This document shows, piece after piece, positions 22,961 through 36,278 of a DNA stretch of 64,000 nucleotides. The stretch's first letter is position 1, and each line of letters opens with the position of its first letter. Below the pieces are notes generated by a model. It worked only from the letters and a program-made list of their open reading frames with translations. It was not told where the DNA came from and made no database searches. The stretch is taken from positions 1 to 64,000 of the forward strand of contig JACCGJ010016190.1 in assembly GCA_013407085.1 (NCBI GenBank), in the 5' to 3' direction. A program made the translations under genes and the position numbers. The stretch is from Atriophallophorus winterbourni. Its lineage: Eukaryota; Platyhelminthes; Trematoda; Plagiorchiida; Microphallidae.

Positions 22961-25900
22961 AATGAGATAAAATTTCACTTGAGATAAGAGTAGCACTTCG
23001 CATGATATAAATTCTACGCAAAATGTACCGAAGGCATTACAGTCAGTCATTTGGGTTAAAAATAGGACATGTTTGAAGGGAGTTTCAAGAGTGCAAAATA
23101 TCGTGAATCAGGCCACTAAATATTTGTGCGTTATTCCACATTTGCTGTGGTGGTACAGTGGTAAAGAAATGATCCGTTACCATGTGGTTTTGAAAAAAAT
23201 TCTGAAACGAATATTAGAAATAGCTCAATGAAAAGGTATATTGAAAAATTACTTACTTTTTTCCAAGCCCTGTGAAGTATAAAGTGATAGAGATTTATGT
23301 GTTAACTCGAAAACGAATGTTTTTAATTAAAAATTTATCTATATGTATACGTTGCGATCCAATAACTATTTCATATAAAAATCGAAACCAATTTTCATGT
23401 ATTAACGCCGATACCCCTCTGTTATGTGGGAGAATATCGATTGCACTACTTCATATTTGGACTCAATCCACCGTGCATGAAAACTCGCGAAGATATCACA
23501 GCAAAACTGGCCGAAGTTACCTAAGATGGATCAACATTTTCTGCTAATTATCTGGCGGTTTGCAGTAAAATCACCGGAAAGCGTAGCTAACCGGAAATTT
23601 GATGAGTCTTAGTGCACCCAAATAAATTTTTTTAAATTGCAAATTTATCGTTTACTATTATTAATTATGTCTCTACTTTAAATACGACGTCTTTTTTTGA
23701 GTATCAAGCTTATGAAGTAAATTCTAAAGGGCATTTCAAAATTGAAATTTCGGTTAACAATATGTGGATAGACATATACACATTTTAGAAACGTAGGTTG
23801 ATTCAATTCAAAACGGCTAATTAAAAAGGTGATGAACCATTTTGATAAACGCCACAAAAACATTATTATTTTTGTCGTGGTGAAATACGTGCCCATCCAA
23901 TTATTCTGCTAAAGTATTTGGTTTATTCTAATCTTTCCTCGCAAATTAATTGATTATTATAATATAATAATTTTTAAATACCACGACGTATTTATTTTTC
24001 TCACTTTTTCGGGGCCTACAAGTAACAAAAAATCAATTTAAATTATGGTGTTCAAAAATATTCGATGGAACCTTCAACAAAATGGTAGCCAGGAATGCTA
24101 TTAAACTGTTTTATTATTGCGAACAGTTTTCCATATTGAGAGCGATACATTACTCGTGTAAAATTTCTGTTAATATTATCTCATCGTTAGTGTGCATACC
24201 ACGAATGAGCTATTTAAAAACAGTCTTTTATTTTCTGTACAAATTTAATTCATTCTTGTTCACTGAAAAAAGAATTCACGATACTAAAAACAATACCAGC
24301 ATGAATTTTCTATGCTTGTTGAAATCAACTGATAAATAATTAAATCACGTTAAAATAGGATGGATTAATAAATTAACCAATTTAGTTTCAACTGCACATT
24401 ATAAAATGTGATCGAGCATTTCGCTTCGTCACTTTAACTAATCCATAGGTTGATGTTGCGAACCGCATGCTTTTTTACTCGATTATGTGAAAATGTACAT
24501 CTACCTCGATATCTTCCATCGTCGTTTTGTTAATTAGCTTTTCCTTGTTCTTTAAATACCTCTAGTCCTTAATTCCAAACTTCAGATCTCAGGCCACTAT
24601 GTGATGCAGAATTGTCGACTGAACCAAAGTAACTTATATAACAATAGAGCTAAGTATGCCAGCAAAAATGCAGCATAACCGGGCGTAAGAACTCCATTAG
24701 AGAATATATTCGCCAACCAACACACCGTAAGCTCATAACTAGCAAACTGAATCACGTAAAAGCGCAGCAGATTGACAGATGTGGCGAAAATGCATTGTTC
24801 CTTAATTGGGGATGAACTTCTAACATGTGACAATGAAATTCTAACATGTTGACAACGGTGCGATAACCACTAACTGTGAGTCCGATTGATCATTATCTTG
24901 CAAAATCTATTCAAACGACGCGGAACTCTAATTGGAGCCTAATACACTCAGTGTAAACGGAGATGAGAACTGCTTATACTATAAGCTCTGTGTGAAATCA
25001 CCAAAAGAACTTTTGAAAAAATTGTGATCGTTTACATCAGTTGTTGACAAAAGGAAAGATTTTGAGCATGTCGTAGAGAGATTTGATCAAGTTGCTAAAT
25101 GTATGAGTTCTAATGAAATCGTAGAATTTATTCTACTTCAAGGTGGCTTACAATGAGCTCAAATTATTCATTGTGAAATCATATGAGTAATTAGAAATGC
25201 AATATAAGTTTCAGCATCAAATAGTTTCTAATGTGAAACCAGCATTTGTGTCAACAATGAGCATTTGCTTTACAATAGAGCTTATCAACGGCTTGTTTGA
25301 TCAGCACGAATTGAGATATTAATACTGACGCAAGGTTTTTTATGGTTGAAATATTTGAAAACGTTTCACAAATTGTCGTCAAACATTAGATCGACCCGAC
25401 TACAGTAAAACTGAATTTCGTTGACGTGATTAACTATGGCTCTTATGTGGTATGAGCAAGTAATAGGTTCTGTCCTGCAGACGAAACTTTCTGTGGCATC
25501 TTTTAAGAAATCTCTGTTTAAACTAGCCGTGATATGAATCAATTGATGTTTCGTCGCTAGATATCATCAGAGCGAGATTGAACAGATTGCAATCTTTCTT
25601 CCCGAGTAACCAAAGCTTTAATATTAATAAATAGTGTAATTAACGATTAATTTCATCAATGGGCGGAAGTTAAGCTACACACGATTTACTGAATACTTTA
25701 AAAATAAAATGAGTTGTTATCTTTTCGGAAACAACGTTAATATTTAGTGAGAAATGAATGAGTACTTTCAAAAGCTGAAATGAAAATCGTATGTACATTA
25801 GTGTCAGCCTTGCTCAAACAGTCTAGTCTCGCTAAATCGTTTGTGGGTGATCCGATCTAATCAACGATGTGTCTTTAATTTATTTTTGGAAGACCGTACA

Positions 25901-27590
25901 ATCCAGGAGTGGGAGACGATTTCGGATACAAGTTTGTGTGAAAAGTGGAATATGAAGCCAGATGGGTAAACCACCGCATCTTCATTCTTACATGCTAAAA
26001 TATTTAAATGATTTAAAATGATAACCTCCAACCCGGAAATTGATATAAAGCATGTTTTCCGTTCGATTCATGGATGTTTATTAAAGGAATGCATATGCTC
26101 TATTGCTACTTCTAATTGCTAAATCTTGGTAAGGTAAACGACCTAGAAAACGTTGCTCAATCTCGTGTTTCATATAAATGTGAAAGTTGGGTGCAAGATC
26201 TCTGCTTCCAAATCGTAATCGTGCGAAGTTTCAAGCGCAATTTTAATTGAAATATCACACGTGATATGAAACCAAATTTTCCCAAGTTAGGCCCAAATTG
26301 CTTTTATGTTTTATGTTAATTATGTAAATCGTCGTGGGTAAATTATTCTACAGATCATCGATGTGACCCAGTGCATTCAATAAAAGACAGTGGACTGGAA
26401 AATAACAGCTTCAATTCGCGAATTCCTCCTTTGGATACAATAAGTTCACACGATATCGAAAACCATTCCAGTGCACACGTTTGCGGGTAAATTGATCATA
26501 GATTCCGAGTACATTTAATATTATTGAGTTTTTACAGAGAAAAATATATAAAATAAAAGTTATCATCCAACACCGCCATATATATAAACATAATATAAAA
26601 ATTGAGAAAAGACTGTGTTTTCGGAGTTGCTCACTTTAATTTTGGTGCTATAAAACAATATCAAATTATAAACATTATTAGATTTTGTAATATCCGAATC
26701 ATTTCGGACTAAACTGGAATGTTTGTGCTGATGTTGATAGATTTTAGTAAAATATAATTGTTGTAAGATAAACATACATCTAACAGCTTACATAAGATAA
26801 TGAACTTTTGACGAGATCAAAGAAACTACGTATTTATTTATTCTTTTATTTTAACCTAAAATTTGAGACTGAATAAATAATTTCAGCAACACTTAAAAGC
26901 AATTGGCTAATGCAGTCAGCAGAATGTTGTTTCGCACGAACTGCTGACACAAATGTTTGCATGCGAATGTTTTTTCAAACTATGCGATAGGCGATCCAGG
27001 AATAAACAAGGATTTTTGTTTTTGTGGTTATAATATACACAATGTCAAATTGAGAAAATACACAACAGTGTGAGATTTGCATTCGTAGGATGTTCACCGG
27101 AAATTTATCGTCATATTGTATCCGCATATCGGCGCTTATTATAACACATTTGTATGCGATGCATGAAGAGATAAGATGTATTTATTTGTGGAAAGTTTGG
27201 CATTTGCATAATATCCACACAATATATTAGGATTTGAGTACCTTTCAACAAATTAACAAACGTTGAATTATCTGATTACTTTAAATTCGTTTTAATCTAT
27301 TTCTTTGCTATATTCTTAAACACTTGATATCGTTAACCGTGAAAATTATTAATAAATTTCAAATGCGTTATTCAAAGAAAGTTAAGAGCAATCAACCAGA
27401 TCGATTTGGGAAAGGTATCACTTCTGACGCAAAAGCTTTGTCAGATCAATAACAATTGTTTAACTTCAACACGATTAATTATTTTTTGACATGTGTGCCA
27501 CAATGTCAACCATCCTTGATAGTCTATAACTGTTTTAGATTGATATGCATGCGCACCGTAGAACGCAATTCGATCATCGATCCTGGTCGA
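22961..27590. other. No gene seen; possible tRNA-like scrap at 23,130-23,200
   Basis: AT-rich sequence. GTGGTGGTACAGTGGTAAAG followed by GTGGTTTTGAAA near 23,145-23,195 resembles A- and B-box spacing of a tRNA-derived SINE head but is too decayed to call. Otherwise no supportable gene. Confidence 0.4.
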
Positions 27591-28064
27591 TCCTATATGA
27601 CGTGACCCCCATAGGCTTAATAAAAGCTGTTGTGCGGTGAGGTAGATTCAGAAGTGGGGGTTTGACTGTTTCTTAGTCATTTTTCTGTGTCCTGACTATC
27701 ACGCTTGGTCGACATAGCTGCTGTGTCAGAAGTGGAATGTTACCCAATACCTGCTTCAAACGAATGCATTCCAAATTCTTCGCATTATGAATACAGGATC
27801 CGTCCAAAACATATTCCAATCGGTTGTCTAATACGTTGTTTTAGCAATAGAGAATAGATCTATTTTAGTGAAATAAACATGTGATTCGATGACAAATAAA
27901 ACTTTAGCTAGTAAACTGGATCGTATGTCAATCAATTAAGACGGACAAGAAAAATCGTTCAATCGACAAATTGTAACTCGATGTCGAGACATGTTTATCA
28001 TTTTTTAAATTTGTGGTGAAATTTTTGTAACAGCTGAAAATTCGTGTGTACGAATAAAGTCAAT
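27590..28064 (+). mobile_element. Possible retroelement 3' end
   Basis: A less AT-rich block ends with GAATAAAGTC and runs straight into a (TTC)n tract. A polyadenylation-like signal followed by a simple-repeat tail is how several non-LTR elements end. No coding motif was found, so the type is unknown. Confidence 0.25.
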
Positions 28065-28085
28065 TTCTTCTTCTTCTTCTTCTTC
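28065..28085 (+). repeat. (TTC)7 microsatellite
   Basis: Seven consecutive TTC triplets. Confidence 0.9.
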
Positions 28086-29940
28086 TATATATAATTATTT
28101 TAAATTTTAATACTCACATTGCTCCTTCCTGCTAAAGAATGCGAAATATCCATTTCATTATATTATAACATTCGATAAAAGCGCTAATATTTCAAAAATA
28201 TTTCTTCGTTTAATATTGCCAGCAGTCTTCATGAAATCAAGGGTTAAAGTTGATAGTGATTCATTTTCATTGTTCATCCGGAAATTGTTCCATTACAGGA
28301 GGATTATTCATTTATTCAAGATATACGACAGTGTAACAAACACCTTCTTACTCGGGTTTGATGGTCCCGAAAGGTTATCGATTAAATGCATAATGTTTTT
28401 CAAAATATCCAATGGTGAGTGAGGCTTCAACGTATAATTGAGCAAGAAAAGTTTGATTCAGTCTACGGTCAAATGCAAACTGCGTCACGTCTAATCAATT
28501 CTTAAGAAATTCCGAGAAACTGCTATAATGAAGAAAACTAAGATTACTGTATTGTTTTATCGTGTTATCGTTTTAACCAATCAATTGTAAACATAAAATA
28601 AAACGTAATAAAGCAAACGACTATTTGTTATTTCACGACTTACGCTGTTAAATCGTTTAATATGAAATATGGAAAAATGCGCGGTAATTGTATCAAACAG
28701 AAAACAAATACTATAATGTCAACTAAATATTTTTTCGGTACAATCACATTCAAGCCATAAACAAACCTTGAGTTTTCTTTCCTCCATTGTTGTAGTTTGC
28801 CGCATCTCTTTCGATTCAAATAATAAGAAAAAACATTTTATGCATTCAAAGCTATGGTTATGGAAACATTAGTTTTGCTTAAATAAGGAAAATCTAATCA
28901 TTCTCTATGATAGTTAGGAAATTAGTCACAATTTAACGCATGTAGTATGACGTCAACAATTTTTTAAACTTTCAATTCGCTATGTGGTTTTCATGAAATT
29001 TATATTTAATAAATTCTAGTTTACACAATTTAAATACCGTTACATGAGGATTTTTAATCGTAGAATTCATTAAGATTCAATTCTATAAGTACAGCCTGAT
29101 ATTTTTGTGCCCATTACAGCTTTATCGCAAGCAATCTGTGATTTGTAACATTTTATGCTGCTAATATTTCACTGATAGCAAAACTGAAGCTACATTCATT
29201 TTTACTATTAGCATTACTCGAAAACCTGACGCAATAATCCATAAGTTCATAAAACTCATTTCATCTTGCAGGCTATATTTATATTACGAAATATCAAGCC
29301 ATTCAAGATATTGATTGAAAAGCCACCAAATTCAATTTTTGAAACGAAATTGTAGGTATTTAAAACAATAAGTGATGAATAATAATGCTCAATGAATTCT
29401 GGACCGTAAAGCATAAAAATAACCTGGGAATTTCTCCATGATTCGCAGTTTTGTGATAAACGGAGTACGCTCTGTCAAACGAATTTTTATTGTGAAAATG
29501 ATTCAATATCCAGGAAAACATGCAGCATGCAATTAATTCAGCATCCAACGATGCAGAAAAACCAACAGTGCTATCGAATTCCGTTATTACAAATAAGTAT
29601 TTATCCCGACAGTAAAAGGTAACGTATCCGTGATTAGAATGAAAATATTTCGATCAAATTTTAGCAACAAATCATAACCACGAGCTCAATAATAGATGAC
29701 TCACTTCACATCGGGATTCAAACGAATACTGTAATATGGAATTGGTTTTTTTCTGACTAATAATCACCTTTCAGATAAGAAAATCTACTGATTTAAAGAT
29801 TTGTTTATTTGGCTAAAATTGTAACTGAATCTAATGCAAAAACTTAAAATCGAATCAAATTTGAAATTGTGAAGGTGCCAACTGTTATGTGGAGAAATAT
29901 ATTATATTCGCAAAAAATTGCATGTTATTACAAACGGAAC
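28086..29940. other. No gene seen
   Basis: AT-rich sequence with short open frames lacking recognisable domains. Confidence 0.5.
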
Positions 29941-29949
29941 ACGCTAATT

Positions 29950-30195
29950 ACGTCATGGGTTCAAACCCAGTCTACATGAGTGGGGGCTCATGTGATTGAA
30001 CAGGTTGGTCGTACCACCCCTACCCAACAGTGGCATACATGCGCAACATGTTTACCATTCTTCCACTGTTTCAAGCGCATGCGGATCCTGATCCTACTGT
30101 CCCCACCTGATGAGTGAAAACAGCACGAAACCGGTCGTGCGGAGTGTGTGTGATGGAGATTCATGCAAAGGAGCATTTTTATTCATGGAACACGC
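29950..30195 (+). repeat. Complete hammerhead-repeat monomer
   Basis: Order: TCATGGGTTCAAACCC (a B-box-like T-arm), CTACATGAGTG, GGCTCATGTGATTGAACAGG, TTGGTCGTACCACCCCTACC, CAACAGTGGCATACATGCGC, CACTGTTTCAAGCGCATGCG, then the ribozyme, then TGTGTGTGATGG and TTCATGCAAAGG. It is the best single copy for defining the family. The B-box-like element suggests Pol III transcription; that is inference. Confidence 0.75.
30100..30142 (+). ncRNA. Type I hammerhead ribozyme, conserved core intact
   Basis: CUGAUGA lies at 30,107-30,113, GAAA at 30,127-30,130 and the GUC cleavage triplet at 30,134-30,136. Stem II has GUG/CAC with a widened loop. Stem I pairs CCAC with GUGC (one mismatch). Stem III is ACC/GGU without loop nucleotides, so activity would depend on dimer formation or tandem transcripts. 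Confidence 0.65.
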
Positions 30196-30199
30196 TTAT

Positions 30200-30690
30200 G
30201 TTACGTTTTCTCAAACGTCCCTCAGTTTTAATTATAATTCAGCAATACACGGAAACGATAAATTGGTTTGTGCGAATTAACTAGAGCAATCATTGAAATT
30301 TCCAACGACAAATATTGAAAACCAGAAGATCACAAACGCTATTTGGCAAACAAGCTTATGATAATTTGTTTATTACTTGAATTGAAAAACAACCAGATAG
30401 ATTTCTCACTCTCTTTCTACTTTTGTGTTTTCCGCTGTGAAACAATAAATATTCCAATGTAAGCAAATTTATACTTGAAAGAAACTGTTCAATAGGGTTT
30501 ATTGATAGGTACCACACGATTTAAATGCATAATTATTTTGCGCATCTGAGTCAAGCCTTCAAGATGCTAATAATAGGCTAATAGAAAGCTCCGTTCATAT
30601 TTTAGCACGAGACATAAAAAGGTTGCTGTCTTTTTACCAGAAACAGTCGGCGAAACTTGAAACGATAACCAGGATATGGGGAAGTGAGCA
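30200..30690. other. No gene seen
   Basis: AT-rich sequence. Confidence 0.5.
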
Positions 30691-30834
30691 GAGCGCTGGA
30701 TTCTTTACTACTTAAAACAGCTTCAAGTCTTACTGAACCTAATCTTACTGTTTTTCTACATTTTCTACATAGATAAATTTTGAATCATTTTATTATTAAT
30801 CTCAACTCTGGATATTGTTTATGCATGTAAAATA

Positions 30835-30960
30835 TAGCATGCTTTAATTAAATATTTTTTGGTACGATTTTGCGAAACACGACCGGCTTCGAGTTGTTTA
30901 CACTAATCAAGTCTAAACTGTATGATCAGGATCCATATGTTTTGAAAATGGTCTCCATCG
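30835..30960 (-). repeat. Hammerhead-repeat remnant, minus strand
   Basis: ACACGACCGGCTTCGAG, ACACTAATCAAG and GATCAGGATCCATATG are the reverse complement of the ribozyme and the sequence before it, with several core changes. A related sequence (AGCTTCAAGTCTTACTGAACC) sits at about 30,720 on the plus strand. Confidence 0.5.
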
Positions 30961-31194
30961 CTTAGAGAAATGTTGGCCACAGCTCAGTACCGCTGTATTG
31001 GAAATGGTGTAAATGAATCCAACTCATATAATTAAGTATATTTATGTTGATGAACGTTAAGAATGTAGGAATAATTTTCACTTTACTCAGGCTGGTGTAG
31101 GCTGTGTAAGAATCCATGCATGATAGAATAATGTTATGCATGCGATATTAAAGCAAGCTTAGCACGATCTGGAGATAGATCACAGCGTGGAGCT

Positions 31195-33463
31195 TGATAA
31201 CAAAGATGTGAAAAGGAGTTTAAATAGGTTGTAGTGATCACAGTTAATAGGGTGGATACAAGAGATATCTTCACAATCTGGCGTCCGGATCTACTGCGAA
31301 TAATGAATTACATTCGTGATTGAGCAAGCAGGATTATCGATTTGAAGTTTGCGTACTTTCATTGTTGCGTCAATGTCTCTCAAATGAGGAGCGAAAGTAA
31401 CTTTATTCTTACAGTTGTGAGTGTGTGAGTGTGTGTGTGTGTGTAAAACAGAAGCACTAATCCAAATATGAAAGCATAAATCAACCCCAGGAATCATAAA
31501 TTTGATACAATGTAGTCCTCAATTGGCTCACCATTGATATATGGATATTTGAATGCTAAGGCACAATACAAATCTCATGTAAATTAAGACAAGGTGTGCA
31601 TTTGTTCATTTTTTCAACATTATAGATAAAATGGAAGAAATTTGAATGTAAGTTTTTAATCAAATGTTAACATTGACTGAAATTCTCGCAGTATTATATT
31701 GAGAGGTGGATAGCTTGTTCTTGAAAAGTTATGATGGTACAGAAGTTTCAAACTCAATTATGGTCCGATCGAGCGTCAAGTATTTTCAATCGCATTAAGT
31801 GTAACCCTCTTAGAATGCTCAGGATTCAAGTTCTGTAATATTTTTTTAAAATATGTGAAAGAATTATCACAGAAATCCCAGCATAATATTTTTTATATGC
31901 GCCAGGGTGATATAGGTCTGAATAAAAATATATTTTCAAAAGATGTTTCGAAGTTATAGAAGACGGTATGAAACTCTTAAAACTTGAGCTGAATACAAAT
32001 TTACTGATTTACGATAAGTGATTGTCTACATAAACAACGAGATAATTCTTTATTTTTCCACAAATATATGTTAAATTGAGTGTAGGTAGAAATATACCAA
32101 ACAATATAGATTCAAAATATTGATATTGCCAAATCTATAGTCATTCAATTTAAAAAAATACTTGAATCATGGTAATTAATTTAATGAAATTTGGGGAGCA
32201 GCAGATACTGCTTTCAGTTGATGAATGTAAATAACTTCGAGTGCAAGAAAACGCCGCCTAGCAAACAAGAACTATCGAAAGGAGCAGGAGGATATAACAA
32301 TATGTATATATATTTATATATTTATATGTGCATATCTATCATTTAGGAAACGTGGTCATGTTTACTGCATATTTTATATTGCGTAATTTCATTTTAATGT
32401 GATTGACCAGGATATCTTGATGCAGCTTACCATTTGCGTCGAAATTTAAAGGAGGCGGGACTAAATTATGGTAAAAAAGGATAATTTTAACCGGGAAATG
32501 TTTGAAAAATGTTGGTTAAATGACGAGGATGTCAAATCAATTAAATATTATAGTTAAAATCAGTAATTTGCAAACTCAATTAAAGAGACTTACGTTCAGC
32601 ACCCCTCGATATTGCTAGAATAATTGAAATTTTTGTAGTGTTGTGTAAGTGTTATTGAACGTGGCTAAACACTTTCTCTAGACCGGTTAATGCATGAATG
32701 TTGATAACAAAGATGTAATAAAGCGGTTAAAATAGGTTGTAGCGATCTCGTTTAATAAGATGGATATAAGAAATATCTTCACAATCTGGCGTCTGGTTCT
32801 GAAGCGGAGAAATAATTACATTCGTGATTGCGCAAGCAGGCTTATCGTTTAGCGGACAACGTTGACAACTGCACACAAAGCAATTAATGGATTACACAAC
32901 ATGCGCGGACGGGAAACTCTTGAACTTGATCTCTAATTCCTATCTTCGTTCACTAAGGATTCGTCAGGTAAAAGCAATTTACACGTGAACCTTGTTCAAA
33001 ATGAAGCATTGGTTTGACCGAGCATTTGTTTAGGAAGCGAAGCGTTATAATAACGTCTAAATATATGTAAAAATCTTCATGTTATCAATCGGGTTAAATA
33101 TTCCTGCTACAATGTTTAATCCACAAAATCCAATTAAATTATCAGCATTGCATTTGCAAAGTATGGCTACTTGAAATTGAACACAAACTAGGAATACCCT
33201 ATGATCTGTTTGCCAACCAAATTACTTGAACTTCGTTTCGAACCGAATGTTTCATAATGTTTGCATGTTTTTTTGAAATTCACTTCAGATATTTGCGAAT
33301 ATTTGAACTACGGTAAAAGCAAGGATTGATTCGAGACCAAAGGAATTAAGAATACGATTTGAGGAAATCGTACTTTCATTTTTGCGTACATGTCGCTCAA
33401 TGGATGAGCATAAGTAAATTTGTTATTACAGTTGTGAGTGTGTTCGTGTGTAAAACGAAAGCA
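31195..33463. repeat. Tandem ~2-kb repeat, first array half
   Basis: Blocks recur in the same order here and at 37,472-39,270. The block starting AACAAAGATGTGA (31,199) recurs at about 32,703 and 38,700. The block with CGTACTTTCATT (31,355) recurs at 33,370. The block starting CAGGAATCATAAATTTGATA (31,487) recurs at 37,507. With the intervening RTE removed, the unit spacing is about 2.0 kb. The first unit lacks about 500 bp that includes the exon-like segment. A (GT)n run lies at 31,422-31,442. Confidence 0.7.
32853..32967 (+). pseudogene. 115-nt exon-like segment, copy 1 (stop-containing)
   Basis: It is bounded by TTATCGTTTAG and by GTAAAAG, which look like an acceptor and a donor. The frame gives TTLTTAHKAINGLHNMRGRE, then LELDL followed by a stop. 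Its length equals copy 2 at 38,851 exactly. The stop at the CTC-TAA position suggests this copy is not functional. Confidence 0.4.
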
Positions 33464-33745
33464 CTTTGTTGGCCTCTTTTGGTCGATGTGGGCCATTGAT
33501 GTCTATCACAATCGCATGAATTTTCATGATCTATAGCGTTTCGAATGACTAAACAGTCCGATTCGGAAGGAACAATCAATCCCGCAGCGCTTGCAATTAA
33601 AGGTAGAACTCGGTTGCAGGGCGTCAGTTGCACGAAGGCGGCGTGATCTATGTTCAGCAGCCAATAGCTGTATCTGCTCCTCCCCAGCTTGCAGACGACG
33701 CATTACACAATGCCTCCAATGTGAGCGGTCAAAAGCAAATTATTT

Positions 33746-34438
33746 TCAACTCGCGCTGCCAATGCCAAGTGCTTTCATATCTCTTTTGCAAACGTCATTG
33801 TACCACAAGTGCGGTCTTCTCAATGATCGACTTCCTGATTGCGACTCCTCATAGAGTAGATCTTTCGGAATACGATCATTTTCCATTCTATAGACATGAA
33901 CAAGCCACCACAGGCGGCGATGACGTAAGGGCGAACATGCTCTGATGACCACCTTTTGAAAGCATTTCATCATTTGTCACTTTGTCCATCTACGATATGT
34001 TTAAGATACGACAGATGCTTCGTAGATGGAAAGCATCAGCTTTCGTTCGTATCTTACGTGGGTGGACCAGGTTTCACGGCCGTACAGTAAAGCATTTAGT
34101 ACGCACGCGCTGAATACCATCACCTTTGCCTTTGCACTCAACTTGCGGTTACACCAAACACGTGAGTTCAATCGGGACAAAATGACAGCTGGTTTGCCAA
34201 TCCGCTTGTCTAGCGAGAGGTTATCCACAATTGTTGAACCAAGATATGTGAAATGGTGTACTGGTTTAAGTTGACTGTTTCCGACAGTGATAATTGGAGG
34301 TGATACAATCACTTGAGCAATGACTATGGTCCTGCGAACGCTGATTGTTAGCCCAAAGTCTTTGCATGCCGACGAAAAACAGTCCATTAGCGACTGGAGC
34401 GAGCAATAATGGTACATCGTCGACAAATAGCACGTCAC
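33746..34438 (-). pseudogene. RTE RT core end and C-terminal region
   Basis: 34,001-34,438 carries CSLQSLMDCFSSACKDFGLT, HHFTYLGSTIVDNLSLDKRI and GKPAVILSRLNSRVW. 33,746-33,973 carries RRLWWLVHVYRMENDRIPKD. Both match the copy at the window end. The FADD-type box lies near 34,390-34,440 but is mutated (VDD in one frame). Confidence 0.7.
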
Positions 34439-34854
34439 GGATTAGGACATCCCGTGTCTTGGTTTGTGCTCTTAACCGGTTTAAGTTAAAAAGCTTGTCA
34501 TCACTTCGCGTTCGTAGGTAAATGCCTTCTGTTCTCGTCACAAAAGCGCGCTTCAGAAGCAGGGCAAAAATATTGTGAACATCGTGAGAGCGAGAACACA
34601 CCGTTGTTTAACGCCTCGGCGAATTTCTAAGGCTTCTGAACTTATACCGTTAAAATGCACTGAGATCTTCATGCTTGAGTGGAACGAAATAAAGATTTTG
34701 AGCAGCCTATCAGATCAAGCATTTTGAAAAGACCCTCCCTGCTGACGTAGTCGAATACCTTCGTTTAATTAATAAAAACAACGTATAATGGCATACGCTG
34801 TTCCCGATACTTTTCTTGAAGTTTTCTCAGGAAGAAGATCATGTCAACTGTCGA

Positions 34855-35538
34855 TCATCCCCCGCGGAGGCCACATTGAGTTTCGGAGTTAATTTTATCA
34901 GCTAAAATTTGTAGCCGGATCTGTAAGACTTTAGCAAACAATTTACTGACAACATTCAGAAGACATATTTCTCTATAATTGTTGCAGTCGCCTCTATCAC
35001 CGTTATTCTTATATAGCGTGATGAACTTTGTGTCTCGCATCTCTTGTGGGACACTCCTCCTGCCAGCACCGAGAATCTAAATGGTGAATAGGTTGTAATA
35101 ATGCTGATCTAGAGCATTTGATGAGCTCAGGTGAAATTCCGTCGCCACCAGGGGCCTTCCATTCGCTAAGCGGTCGATTGCCCTATTGATCTCATCAAGA
35201 GTAAAGGGAGTATCTAGATGTTCAATGGTTAGCAACCACTCAACATTTTCATGAACATTTGGTAAAACCGTACTGTCCATACCGTAAAGAGAGAAGTGCT
35301 CTATACACCGGGTTACCATATACAGAATTAATGGGAGCCGTTTTAAGTTTGTTTGGACCAATGGCTCTCTTGATCCCATCATACATATAGCGAAAAGTTC
35401 CAATTTCCACAGCTTTGTGGATACTGAGGCTAATTTCAGTCCAGTTGTCATTTGCACATCGCATTGCAGTCTGTTGGACGTTAAATCTGTTGGCATACCT
35501 TTGAACCTCGAGAATGATAACCGTTTCTCATCCAACAC
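34855..35538 (-). pseudogene. RTE linker and RT N-terminal segments
   Basis: Two open pieces. 35,077-35,538 contains LTIEHLDTPFTLDEINRAID and RLANGRPLVATEFHL, the region before RT with the usual GKA-P-DGI-type motif altered. 34,855-35,040 contains RDTKFITLYKNNGDRGDCNN and YREICLLNVVSKLFAKVLQI, the RT NYR-I-LL motif (R-G changed to R-E). The pieces are in different frames. Confidence 0.7.
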
Positions 35539-36077
35539 AGCAGTTTTTTAGAAGCTTTCGCTTCGAACCAGTCGCTCGTTCGAGCTTTCTTAGGAACGTA
35601 ATTGAAAAGTGCGACTCGGCATACGCAGCTATTTATCGATTCTTAGTTTTCTGAAGCCGATTTGTGCAGCTAGATTAGTTTGGCATATGCGAGTGACGTC
35701 TATCCTAGGCTTAGCAGACAATTTTGTGCGGTGAAATTTCGTGTGAGAAAGCTTCCGTTTTGCATAGATCAGTGTATGTTCAAAGTCGCCATCTGTGCTT
35801 TGATATGATCTGGTGAGGAGTAGTCTTCTTTTATCAGTGCGTCTAACAAAAATAAGATCAAGCTGATGCTAATGCTTAGTGCGAGGGAGTTTCCAAGAGA
35901 TTTATGTTGTGGTTTTATTTGATAGAAAGTGTTACTGACACGGACTAAACTGTATGCATATATCTAGGAGGCGTTATCCATTTTCAGTGGTTTTACCTGC
36001 ACCAAACTTTCCAAAACAGTTTTGCCAAGACACGTAAGCTGCACTAACTCTGGCACTGAATTCACCCCAATGCAACT

Positions 36078-36278
36078 TCACAGTTTTTGTGGCACGTTTT
36101 TGAGGACATTTGTGAGGTTATGATAAAAAGTGTCTTTTTCAGCACCCGACGCAGAGAGCGTCGGTGCATAAACGTTGACCAACGTAGTGGTACAAGTAAT
36201 GCACTTCAGATTTAGAGGCCAAATCCGTTCGCTCACACTGCTTCTCGATTCTGCTGCTTTTAGTAGGTTGTTTCTCAC
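36078..36278 (-). pseudogene. RTE endonuclease fragment
   Basis: It reads KCITCTTTLVNVYAPTLSAS and EKDTFYHNLTNVLKNVPQK, aligned with the endonuclease of the copy at 1318-2094. The surrounding endonuclease code is frame-broken. Confidence 0.65.

Noticed and set aside
23130..23200. tRNA-like sequence
   Set aside because: A and B boxes are too degenerate and no cloverleaf could be drawn.
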